A stretch of DNA of 63,357 bases from a virus, in the IMG/VR virus record IMGVR_UViG_3300011116_000174, positions 1-63,357 of that record. One strand, written 5' to 3'. Below, in pieces: positions 31,868 through 41,900 of this stretch (within the stretch, counting starts at the first letter, position 1; the number at the start of each line of letters is the position of its first letter). The notes beneath the pieces were generated by a model that was not told the DNA's origin, did no database searches, and saw only the letters and a program-made list of their open reading frames with translations. The position numbers and the translations under genes were made by a program.

Positions 31868-33739
31868 ATGCCATTACAGAAACTACAATTTAAGCCGGGC
31901 GTTAATCGGGACCAGACCAACTATACCAACGAAGGTGGTTGGTTTGAGTGCGATAAAGTACGCTTTCGTTCAGGATACCCACAAAAGTTAGGCGGCTGGT
32001 TACGCTACGGCACATTTACGATTATCGGGGTCTGCCGTCAGATGTTTAATTGGGTGACTACTCTTAGTGATAACTTCCTTGCGATGGGAACTAGCAAAAA
32101 GGTCTACCTAGAGGCTGGAACTGAGGTCTATGACATCACCCCCCTACAGCATACTTCTACGACCCTAGGGGCTGCTGCGGGTCCGTTTACGGCTACTTCA
32201 GGCTCTCCTACGCTGACAGTCTCCTACTCAACGGATACCGCCTACGACCCAGAGGTAGGGAACTATGTAACGTATTCAGGTGCAGCTAGTCTGGGTGGGG
32301 CTATTACCGCAGATGTCTTAAATAAAGCATTTGGCTATGAGATTCTGACCGTTAATACAGCCGCAAAAACCTATACCATTAATGTAGGAGTAAACGCCAA
32401 TGGCTCTGATACTGGTAAAGGCGGGGCAACCGTTACAGCCAAATACGACATTGATGTCGGTTATGATATAGATACCTACGGCTACGGTTGGGGTGCTGGT
32501 GCTTGGGGTCGTTTAGGTTGGGGTTCTGGAGCAGTTACTCCAGTTGTTTTACAGCAACGGGATTGGTTCTTCAATAACTTTGATAACGACTTAGTGATGA
32601 ATATCCGTAACGGTCCAATTTATTACTGGGAGCGTTCTGCTGGTATCACTTCTCGTGCAGCATTACTGTCTGCTACAACCATTAATGGCGTGGCTCCAGC
32701 CGATGTTCCGGCAGAAGCTACTGAAATTCTAGTATCTCAGAATGATAAACACCTGTTGGCTTTTGGTGCAACCCCCTATGGTGGCGGTACATTTGACCCA
32801 TTATTAATCCGTTGGGCTACACAAGACCAGCCTAATGTCTGGACTCCTCTAACTACTAATTCAGCAGGATTTTTACGGCTTTCCCGTGGTTCTAAGATTG
32901 TTTGTGCCATAACAACTCGCCAAGAGATTCTGGTTTATACCGAGGGAACGCTTAATTCATTACAGTTTTTAGGCACAGCAGATGTGTTTGGAATTCAGGA
33001 ACTTGCAGATAACATTTCGATTATTAGCCCAAGGGCCGTATCTGTAGTAAATAACGTAGCCTACTGGATGGGTAAAGATAAGTTCTATGCTTATTCTGGA
33101 CGGGTGGAGACGCTTCCGTCTACTTTAAGAAACCACGTTTTTACTAATCTTAACTTTGCTCAAGCAGACCAGATTGTTTCTGGCACTAACGAAGGATGGA
33201 ATGAGATTTGGTGGTTCTACCCAACGGCTAATAGCCAAGTAAATGATGCCTATGTGGTCTATAACCACTTGGAAAAAATCTGGTACTACGGCACAATCCA
33301 TCGCACTGCATGGCTAGATTCTCCTGTTAGGGAATACCCTCAAGCGGTTGGCGACTATAAGCTCTATAACCATGAGCAAGGAACAAATGACGATAATCTG
33401 CCAATGACAGCAACTATTTCATCTTCGGACTTTGACCTTGTAGATGGGGATCAGTTTATTTTGACGAAACGAATCATCCCAGACCTGAGCTTCTCTGGGT
33501 CTACTGCCAATACCCCAACGGCTACGATGTATATAAAACCAAGGAATTTCCCTGGCAGTGCTTATTCAAATATTGATTCTGATAACGTGATTGAGACCTC
33601 GGTAGATGTATATACCGAACAGATATTTTTGCGGGCTAGGGCGCGCCAGATGGCTATCGAGATTGAGTCTACAGAATTAGATGTTCAGTGGCAGTTGGGT
33701 AGTCCTCGTTTAGACGGTAGACCAGATGGAAGACGCTAA
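31868..33739 (+). CDS. Tail nozzle/hub-like protein (putative)
   Basis: A 623-residue beta-rich protein opening LQKLQFKPGVNRDQTNYTNEGGWFECDKVRFRSG, followed by WRYGTF-like and propeller-like segments (NDKHLLAFG, VNNVAYWMGKDKFYAYSGR, EIWWFYPTANSQVNDAYVVYN). Such sequences typify podoviral nozzle proteins of the gp10/gp12 kind, which close the tail tip. The next gene starts at its stop. Confidence 0.7.
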   Translation: MPLQKLQFKPGVNRDQTNYTNEGGWFECDKVRFRSGYPQKLGGWLRYGTFTIIGVCRQMFNWVTTLSDNFLAMGTSKKVYLEAGTEVYDITPLQHTSTTLGAAAGPFTATSGSPTLTVSYSTDTAYDPEVGNYVTYSGAASLGGAITADVLNKAFGYEILTVNTAAKTYTINVGVNANGSDTGKGGATVTAKYDIDVGYDIDTYGYGWGAGAWGRLGWGSGAVTPVVLQQRDWFFNNFDNDLVMNIRNGPIYYWERSAGITSRAALLSATTINGVAPADVPAEATEILVSQNDKHLLAFGATPYGGGTFDPLLIRWATQDQPNVWTPLTTNSAGFLRLSRGSKIVCAITTRQEILVYTEGTLNSLQFLGTADVFGIQELADNISIISPRAVSVVNNVAYWMGKDKFYAYSGRVETLPSTLRNHVFTNLNFAQADQIVSGTNEGWNEIWWFYPTANSQVNDAYVVYNHLEKIWYYGTIHRTAWLDSPVREYPQAVGDYKLYNHEQGTNDDNLPMTATISSSDFDLVDGDQFILTKRIIPDLSFSGSTANTPTATMYIKPRNFPGSAYSNIDSDNVIETSVDVYTEQIFLRARARQMAIEIESTELDVQWQLGSPRLDGRPDGRR

Positions 33740-35127
33740 TGGATTGCACACCGTACAACGTCAGGGCGCCCTCGTTACCATTACCCACGCCCGAATACAA
33801 TCAATCCCAACAAGACCAATTTCAGTATGCCCTACGCCTCTACTTTAACCGTCTTGATAACTATTTAACTGAGCTAAGTGCGTGTATTAATATGAGCGGA
33901 ACTATTACAGACCCAACTTATGTAACCTTCCCGCCTACTAACGTAGACGCTTTTAACCGTCTAAACGTAGCGCAGCCCTATACGCTATTTGACAGCCAGA
34001 ACCGCTTTGCGATTGACAATCAGTTTGATACTTCAACTGCATCGGGTGGTTCTACAACCTACCTACCTAATGAGTCTACGGTTCAATTAGGCGTTACAAC
34101 TACTAGTGGCTCTGAGGTAGTCCGCCAGTCTTACCGCAACATGCCGTACCAGCCAGGTAAGGGATTAGGGCTATTGGCAACCTTTACGATGAACCAAGGA
34201 AAGACGGGTCTTCGGCAACGGGTGGGGTACTTTAACACTCAGAACGGGGTATTTTTCCAGCAAAACGACACTACCCTAGCGTTTGTTATGCGGTCTTACA
34301 CTAGTGGTGCGCCTGTCGATACAACTATTACCCAAGCCAACTGGAACGGGGATAAGTTAGACGGCACAGGAGCGAGTGGTAGGACTATTGACGTAACCAA
34401 AACCCAGATTCTAGCGATTGACTTTGAGTGGCTAGGGGTAGGGGATGTACGGTGCGGGTTCTTTATTGATGGTCAGTTTGTAATCTGCCATACCTTCCAC
34501 AACGATAACGTCAATACTGCCGTCTACATGACCACGGCTATCCTGCCTGTACGGTACGAGATTAGGAATACGGCTGCTACGGCTTCTAGTTCTTCTATGA
34601 AACAGATCTGCTCAACTGTCTATTCTTCGGGCGGGTACGAACAAACATCTATTGACCATGTGGCTAGGCGAACCACCATCTTTAATAACATTACTACCGC
34701 AGCAACCTTCTTCCCCATTGTCTCTATAAGACTAGCTTCAACGGCTTTAGGGGCGGTAGTCTTACCTAACCGCATCCAGTTTTTGCCCACAACCAGCCAA
34801 AACTATGAGGTGGCTTTACTTAAGAACCCAACTTTGACGGGTGCTACTTGGGCGGCTGCTGTGCCATCGGACGCAAACGTAGAGTTTGACGTTGCAGCTA
34901 CGGCTATTTCTAACGTTGGAACTATTGTACAAACTGACTATGTAACTGCATCTGGTAGTGCTGGTGTAGGTAATACAAGTGAACCAACAGGATACAACTG
35001 GGATTTGCAGCTAGGAGCATCTCTGGCAGGTGTTAGCGATATATACACTTTAGCCGTCAGGACGGTATCTGGCGCTACTAATGGAGACGGTGTAGGCTCA
35101 ATTAGCTTCTATGATTTAACGCAATAA
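33739..35127 (+). CDS. Hypothetical structural protein
   Basis: A 462-residue protein. The N-terminal 50 residues are helical (YNQSQQDQFQYALRLYFNRLDNYLTEL); the remainder is beta-rich with FRVG-like strands (VGDVRCGFFIDGQFVICHTFHND). This may be a second jelly-roll/lectin-type tail component. No family assigned. Confidence 0.65.
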   Translation: MDCTPYNVRAPSLPLPTPEYNQSQQDQFQYALRLYFNRLDNYLTELSACINMSGTITDPTYVTFPPTNVDAFNRLNVAQPYTLFDSQNRFAIDNQFDTSTASGGSTTYLPNESTVQLGVTTTSGSEVVRQSYRNMPYQPGKGLGLLATFTMNQGKTGLRQRVGYFNTQNGVFFQQNDTTLAFVMRSYTSGAPVDTTITQANWNGDKLDGTGASGRTIDVTKTQILAIDFEWLGVGDVRCGFFIDGQFVICHTFHNDNVNTAVYMTTAILPVRYEIRNTAATASSSSMKQICSTVYSSGGYEQTSIDHVARRTTIFNNITTAATFFPIVSIRLASTALGAVVLPNRIQFLPTTSQNYEVALLKNPTLTGATWAAAVPSDANVEFDVAATAISNVGTIVQTDYVTASGSAGVGNTSEPTGYNWDLQLGASLAGVSDIYTLAVRTVSGATNGDGVGSISFYDLTQ

Positions 35128-35166
35128 CATGATAAACTTAACCCCAAATAACCCCATGAGGTTTTT

Positions 35167-36621
35167 ATGAATTACAATTCCAAGGGCGGGCAGCCGCACG
35201 GACTAAAAGCTATTGCTCAAGAACTCACCCGTTACGGACGTAACGGAGATACTATTCTTGCGCACATTAACCCAGACGAAGCGGCTTTACTTAAAAAGCT
35301 AGGGGGTTCTGGAAGCATCAATCCGGTTACGGGTTTACCCGAATATTTTTGGAAATCGGTTACTAGGGCAATTGCTGCACCATTTAGGGCAGTAAATGAA
35401 GTAGTTAAGGCCGTTCCTGTTATTGGCCCCGCTATTGACAAGGGGCTGGTAAGTTTAGATAAAGCCGTTGGTAGCGCTATTCCGGGGGGCTGGAATACTC
35501 TTGCCCAGACCGCTTTGGCATTTACTCCTCTTGGTCTACCGGCTAAAGTAGGTCTTGCTGCCCTAGGTGGTAGCGGCGCTCTTGGACCAAAAGGCAAGTT
35601 TAATTTTCAAAAAGCACTATTAAGTGGCGCTTTAGCTTATGGTGCCAATCAACTAGCCGAAGGGCTTCAGGCTGCTGGCGGTCCTGGAGCTGACGCTTCT
35701 GTAACAGATGTTGCTTCTAAATTAGGTGTAGAAGGTGTTTCTACTGCTCCCACCGATGCAGCGGCAATGTTAGCTAAACAGGCTGAAGGTCTTGGTCCAG
35801 AAGGTTTACGAAATATTGCTTCTAGTGCAAGTTACGCGGGAGCGCCTACTAATGTAGACGTGTTTAGTGGTTTAGCTGGTACACAAGGTGCTATTCCTGT
35901 TACTGCCTCCCAACAAGCAGCCCCCGGATTTTTTGACAAAATTGCCTCATCAGACTTTGTTACTCAAACAGGTGAAAATTTATCCGCTGCTGGACAAGGT
36001 ATCAAAAACCTTACTGGATTTGGTAGCGGCGCAAAAGCCGCAGCGTCTGCGTTTACTGGTCCAGTAACCGCTGGCGGCATGACTGCTTTAGGTATTGGTG
36101 CTATGGGCCTCATGCAGCTTAATGAGCAAGAGAAGATGTTAAACGAGCAGCTTGCGTCCGGTACTATTGCTCAATCTGAATACGATGCAAACATGGCACG
36201 GATTAATGAAGCAAGAGCTCGCGCTGAACAAGCAGTTCGCGAGAACCCATATCAGTTTGCTGCTGGTGGCTCTATTGACGATGAGCCCGGTATGGATAGC
36301 GCACGCGGCATAGACCCAGGCAATTTACAAAAAGGTCTTTTTGGTTTAGGTTACGCTACGGGCGGGCAACCAAGATTTTTGTCGGGTGGCGGTGATGGAA
36401 TGAGCGATTCTATCCAAGCTACTATTAACGACAAACAACCAGCCAGACTTGCCGACGGCGAATTTGTTATTCCTGCCGATGTAGTATCTAATTTAGGAAA
36501 TGGCTCCTCTAAAGCAGGAGCTAAGCGTTTATATGGAATGATGGATCGGGTGCGTAAAGCCCGCACCGGAACTACCAAACAGGCTAAAGCGATTAACCCC
36601 GCTAAAGTAATGCCAGCTTAA
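35167..36621 (+). CDS. Internal virion/tail protein with conserved C-terminal module
   Basis: A 484-residue Ala/Gly-rich protein. Residues 65-215 are low-complexity helical, and a hydrophobic stretch (TAGGMTALGIGAMGLMQLNEQ) precedes a charged helix. The C-terminus GMSDSIQATINDKQPARLADGEFVIPADVVSNLGNG...RMYGMMDRVRKARTG-like is a module I recall from environmental podoviruses. It probably belongs to the set ejected with DNA. Confidence 0.65.
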   Translation: MNYNSKGGQPHGLKAIAQELTRYGRNGDTILAHINPDEAALLKKLGGSGSINPVTGLPEYFWKSVTRAIAAPFRAVNEVVKAVPVIGPAIDKGLVSLDKAVGSAIPGGWNTLAQTALAFTPLGLPAKVGLAALGGSGALGPKGKFNFQKALLSGALAYGANQLAEGLQAAGGPGADASVTDVASKLGVEGVSTAPTDAAAMLAKQAEGLGPEGLRNIASSASYAGAPTNVDVFSGLAGTQGAIPVTASQQAAPGFFDKIASSDFVTQTGENLSAAGQGIKNLTGFGSGAKAAASAFTGPVTAGGMTALGIGAMGLMQLNEQEKMLNEQLASGTIAQSEYDANMARINEARARAEQAVRENPYQFAAGGSIDDEPGMDSARGIDPGNLQKGLFGLGYATGGQPRFLSGGGDGMSDSIQATINDKQPARLADGEFVIPADVVSNLGNGSSKAGAKRLYGMMDRVRKARTGTTKQAKAINPAKVMPA

Positions 36622-36630
36622 GGATAAATT

Positions 36631-37530
36631 ATGCCAGTACAAACAACTACAGTCACAGGCCAACAGGCAATCCCAACCGAGTTAATGCCGTACTTTACAG
36701 GTACGGGCGGTGTTGCTGGTCTATTACCTAAAGCCCAAGAAATTTTTTCAAAAGATTACGCTACACAATATGGTACGCCGTTACAAGAAGCCGGCTTAGC
36801 TGGTACTGGGCGTGTAGCACCTATGTCTGCTATGCAACAACAAGTTGGTACACAGCTTGGTGCGATGGGTACTCCCGGACAATTTCAAACAGGTTATGGC
36901 GCGGCTGGTATGGGTCTAGGTGCTTTGGGCTCATTAATTAGCCCCGAGATGACTCAGCAATACATGTCTCCATACGTGCAAAACGTCATTGATGTAAACA
37001 AAGCCGAAGCTTTGCGTGATGCACAAAAGGGATTATTAGCTGGTAATCTTGCTGCGGCGCGTCAAGGTACTTATGGTGGCGCTCGTCAGCTATTGGCACA
37101 GACTGAGCAAGAGCGTAACCTGCAAACTAAGCTTGGTCAAATCCAAGCACAAGGTATGCAGTCTGCGTTTGAAGCCGCACAGAAAGCTCAACTCGGTTCC
37201 GCGGCGGCCTACGGCTCTCTGGGAGACGTCTTAACTCGTAGTGGTACAGCCCAACAAGCGTCGGATATTGATCGACTCAAGACGATGGGCGCTTACGGCG
37301 ACCTACAACGTGCTCTTGAGCAACAACAGATTGATGCTCGCTATCAAGACTTCCTTACCCGGATTGGCTACCCACAAGAGCAACTTGGTAAAATGGCTGA
37401 CATCTTGCGTGGTGTACCTATTGCTAAGGTTGGTGAGAGCACAACAACGACAACCCCACCCCCCAGCTTTGCTAGTCAGTTAGCTGGTATGGGACTAACC
37501 GGCTTGTCTTTATACAACATGTTTAAGTAA
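36631..37530 (+). CDS. Internal virion/ejection protein (putative)
   Basis: A 299-residue Ala/Gln/Gly-rich helical protein (SPYVQNVIDVNKAEALRDAQKGLLAGNLAAARQGTYGGAR region) with a short hydrophobic C-terminus (FASQLAGMGLTGLSLYNMFK). Composition and place between similar proteins suggest an ejectosome component. Confidence 0.6.
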   Translation: MPVQTTTVTGQQAIPTELMPYFTGTGGVAGLLPKAQEIFSKDYATQYGTPLQEAGLAGTGRVAPMSAMQQQVGTQLGAMGTPGQFQTGYGAAGMGLGALGSLISPEMTQQYMSPYVQNVIDVNKAEALRDAQKGLLAGNLAAARQGTYGGARQLLAQTEQERNLQTKLGQIQAQGMQSAFEAAQKAQLGSAAAYGSLGDVLTRSGTAQQASDIDRLKTMGAYGDLQRALEQQQIDARYQDFLTRIGYPQEQLGKMADILRGVPIAKVGESTTTTTPPPSFASQLAGMGLTGLSLYNMFK

Positions 37531-37539
37531 GAGATAACT

Positions 37540-38970
37540 ATGAGCATACTTGGCGCACTCAAACAAATGAAGCAACAAACAGGCTCGCTAGATGAGCTTG
37601 CTGGTCTGCCACAAGCTATGATTATGCAGATGGCGCGCAACGGGCAGATACCCAAAGAGCAGGTATTGCCAATACTTAACCGTAAAGCAGAACTAGCTAA
37701 TGCTTCAGCCAAGACTCAAGCAACACGACAAGCGGGCGGTCAACCTACCGTTCTTGAGCAAATACTTGCTGCACCACAACAGCAACCACAAGAAATGGCA
37801 GACGCCGGTGTTGCACAGTTACCGATTCGTGAAGATATGTATAACGAGCAGCGTATGGCTGGTGGTGGTATTGTTGCTTTCCAAAATAACGAAGATCAGC
37901 CTGTAGATGAGAATATGCCAACTACAGATGAGACCAACCCATACTTGCGTCGTAGCCAAGGTGTGTACGAAGCAGGTCGTCAGTTGTTTAACCCAAGAAA
38001 CTACAACCCGTTTGCCAAGGCAAGCGATCTATATCAAGCTTATCAGCAAAATATTGGGCAGCCTTTTGCTGGTGCCGTTAATCGGTTTATCAATGAAACC
38101 CCTGAGCAACAAGCAGATCGTTTTCGCCGCGCCTCACAAACCCGGGAAAATATTGGTAAGCGTGTAGCTGGTGTTCCTACTACTTCTGAAGAAGTACGTC
38201 GTTTAGCCCCCGCAGAAAAAATTATTGGTAGCGAGCAAAAACTATTTGAGGATGAAGCTGCGGCTAAAGCTGCAAAACCAAAAAACGCCCCAACAGTAGA
38301 TGCTGCGGGCAACATTGTTCCAAACGTTAACGCTTCTAAAACTAAACAAGCAGCTGCAGCTGCCGCAAACGCCGTTGGAGACGCTACTGGCGCCCCTAAA
38401 CCAAGCATATATGAAGAGATGCTTTTAAAACAAGGTGAAGACGCCGCTAAAGCACGACAGGAAGCCAAATACATGCGGCTGCTCGAAGCGGGACTTGGCA
38501 TCATGGGCGGTACATCCCCATATGCCTTTACTAATATTGGTCAGGGCGCTATTGGTGCCGCTAAAGGCTACGCTGAAGATATCAAAGGATTCCGTACAGA
38601 AGAACGCGAACGCGCTAAGACTCTTGGTGCTTTAAGCATGGAGAAAGAAAAGATTGCTGCAGATCGCGAAAGAACAGCTATGCTTGAGCGTCGATATAAG
38701 GAAATGGCTGACGTAGACCGCCAAAAGATTGGGGTTATGTCTGCGCAAAATAGAGACGAAAAAACAGCGCGTTTAGTGGGTCAAGCATTTAATACCCTTA
38801 TGAGCGAGTACAAAACTAGACTTGATCGCGGAGAAGTTACTCCGTCCGATTTATACTTACAAGCACAACAAATGGTAAGTTCAAGTTTAGGTACAAACGT
38901 AGGGGGCGCAGCGGCGGCTCCGGCTAATCCAACCTTTTCTTGGTCTTCGTTAAACACAAAGGCTAAGTAA
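37540..38970 (+). CDS. Internal virion/ejection protein (putative)
   Basis: A 476-residue helical, Ala/Gln/Lys-rich protein (MSILGALKQMKQQTGSLDEL) with a central GLGIMGGTSPYAFTNIGQGA segment and a long coiled coil after it (AKGYAEDIKGFRTEERERAK). Similar segments occur in ejection proteins. It ends on the start of the 1795-residue gene (one-base overlap). Confidence 0.6.
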   Translation: MSILGALKQMKQQTGSLDELAGLPQAMIMQMARNGQIPKEQVLPILNRKAELANASAKTQATRQAGGQPTVLEQILAAPQQQPQEMADAGVAQLPIREDMYNEQRMAGGGIVAFQNNEDQPVDENMPTTDETNPYLRRSQGVYEAGRQLFNPRNYNPFAKASDLYQAYQQNIGQPFAGAVNRFINETPEQQADRFRRASQTRENIGKRVAGVPTTSEEVRRLAPAEKIIGSEQKLFEDEAAAKAAKPKNAPTVDAAGNIVPNVNASKTKQAAAAAANAVGDATGAPKPSIYEEMLLKQGEDAAKARQEAKYMRLLEAGLGIMGGTSPYAFTNIGQGAIGAAKGYAEDIKGFRTEERERAKTLGALSMEKEKIAADRERTAMLERRYKEMADVDRQKIGVMSAQNRDEKTARLVGQAFNTLMSEYKTRLDRGEVTPSDLYLQAQQMVSSSLGTNVGGAAAAPANPTFSWSSLNTKAK

Positions 38971-41900
38971 TGCCATACAACGTTAGGCTTCCTGACGGAA
39001 GAATTGTTTCGGACATCCCCGACGATGTATCGAAAGAAGATGCTAGAAAGAAAATTCTAGAGTCTTTTCCTGACCTTGCCGCAAAACAAAAACGCGGTTG
39101 GGGCGAAGCTCTAACTGACGTTGGTGCTAGTCTTGCAACGGGTGTAGGACAATTAGCTCAGCTGCCCGGACAGGTCGCCGAACTTACCGGTATCTCCAAA
39201 CCAGAAGAACGAGACACAGGCCTACAAGGTTTGGGTAGAAGATTAGAAGCTTTTGGAGAAGAAGTTAAATCTCCAATACTAAAAGGCAAAGAAACTATGC
39301 GTGCGCAAAAAATTGCGCAAGCCGAGGGGTTTATTCCTGAGTTTACAACTGCCATTAAAGAAACAGTACGCGATCCCGCGTTGCTTACGTCGTTTTTCAC
39401 CGAACAACTACCTAATTTAGTTGGTTCATTTGGTGGTGGTATGTTAGCTCGCGGCGCTACTAAAGCGCTGATGTCTGACACTATTAAGACATCTCTAGGT
39501 AAAGCCGGTGCAGAAAAAGTTTTAGGTAAAGCTGGGGTATCAGGTGCCGTTGGTACCGGTGCAGTTATGCAGGGTGCTGATATTGGCGCGGATACTTACG
39601 AAACTATTTATACCCAATTACGCGAGCAAGGCGTTCCTGATGACGAAGCTAACGGTATTGCACTATCTAAAGCACGGGTAGCAGCTATTGAGGCTGCCGG
39701 ACTATCTATTGGTACTGCGTTTTTACCCGGCGGCACTACTATTGAACGCGCATTGGCTGGTAAAGGTTTGCCTCGTGCCGGTGGGTTTACCCGCGGTCTT
39801 GTAGGCGAAGCCGCTTCCGAGGCTATTGAAGAAGGCGGTGGTGCATTTGCTAAACAAGTTGGTGTACAAGAAGTATTTCCCGAGACTGACTTACTAAAAG
39901 GTGTTGGTGCTGCAGCAGGTTTCGGTGCATTAGGCGGTGCGTTATTTGGTGGCCCCGCTGGTGCATTTAACGCTCGTGCAGTAAAAGAAGCACAAGTTAC
40001 GGCAGCAGAAACTAATCAACCACAGCAGGTAGTTTTGCAGTTGCCATACGACGAGAGGGTATCTGCTCCGACGACATTTGGTACCGTGCCGATGATTGTC
40101 TATCCCGACGGTACTACGGCTTTTCAAAGCGAAGCTGGTCCAATACCTACGTCTGAATTAAGTGAAGAAGAATTTACTAAAAAGTTTGCTCCACAAACAG
40201 TACCAAATGTAATAGGGCAAAAAGATTTGGATGCTATGGGGCTAGACAAAGCCAAGGGTGTAGCATTTAATAAACTTAAAAAAGCTATTTTAGATAAAGA
40301 CATAAGCGACCCGGCACAGGCACAGGAAGTAAAAGAAGCAATTGAGGCTTATGGGCAACGTAAAACAGTTAGCAATAAGGTTACTCCTAAGCTTGAGGCT
40401 TTCTTATCGCGTCCTGAGTTTCAAGAACCTGCTAAAGTAGAAGAAACAATTGAACCAATTGTAGAGCCCAAAAAGCGGGCTAAAAAAGTTAAAGAAGCTA
40501 TTCCCGCGGAAGAACAAGCCGCATTACAAGCCGAGCTAGAAGCAGAGCTTGCCCAACCGGAGACGACAGATGTTAGACGGCCTACTGAAGTTATCGCCCG
40601 AACAGATGAGTCGGGCATTCCAGTGCTTAGCGAGCGAGGAGAACCCGCCGCCGGAGTTACAGAAACTGAACGACGAGGAATGGTTACTCCTGAGCGTCCT
40701 ATTGGACGGGCTATTACAGGAGAGGGACCAGTCGAGCGTACATTAGAAACGCCCGCTGTAGAACTAAACCCACGCCAAGAAAAAGAATTTCAACAAGCAG
40801 CGGCTAAATACATTCAACAAACTAAGTCTCCTGAGCAGGCTTTAGAGTATTTGGCTGGAGATTTATACGCGAGAGAAAACCTAACACAGGCTAATCGCTT
40901 CAAACGTGGTCTATCTCCCGAACAAATGGAGATTGTTAACCGCAAGATAGCGGAACTTAAACAATACGAAGCTCGGGGTAATGTATCTTTGTCTCGTCGT
41001 AATGCTGAACAAAAGCTACGCCGGGCTGAGTTGGCTCAAAACGAAGAAGCTATTGCCGCTGCTCAAGAAGAACTTAAGAAGATCAAAGCTAAGATGCCCA
41101 AGGTAGAGCGGGACGACGTCTATGGCGGAGTAACCCCACGACTTGTTATGGCAGTAGAGCGCGGCAATACTCGTGCTGCACTGCAAGAAATTATTGATAA
41201 TGACTCAGGCGCTTATAACATCTTAGAAAAGCTAGTGGCAAAACGCCTACTGGCTGTTCGCGCTACGCTACCTAATATTGAAGTAGCGACCAAAGAACAA
41301 ATCGGTGCAGATGGTGAGTACAACCCATTTACTGATACCGTACGAATTGCCCAAGGAGAGATTGACTCGCATACTGTATTGCATGAGCTAACACATGGCT
41401 ACTTGCACTCAATTATTCAAAAATATGAGGCGGGTGCATTTAACAAAGGTGTTGCAGACTTAGATCGTATCTATAAGTATGTGTTGCAAGAGCGACCAGA
41501 CTTGGCAAATATGTATGGCATGACCAACCTCTCTGAGTTTGCGTCAGAAGCTATGTCTAACCGTGAGTTCCAACGTGAACTAGCACAGATACCTACACAG
41601 CGGGGTAACATATTTACTGAGTTTGCTCGTGCTGTATTACGTGCCTTAGGTCTTAGCCCAACTGAAAAACTCAGCGCATTAGCAGATACCTTAATAGCCG
41701 CAGATCGTAGTTTGGCGTTTGGTCGCAAAATTCAAGAAGACGTAGTGACCGGTAAAGAAACCATACCTACGGCACAAGTATCCCGTTATGACTCAATAGA
41801 AGCCGCTGCTGGTTATACCGGCAAACGTCCTGAGAAGACCCAACCATTCCAAATTCGTAAGATAACGCCTGTTGAAGCTAAGCAAGGACTCAACAAGTTC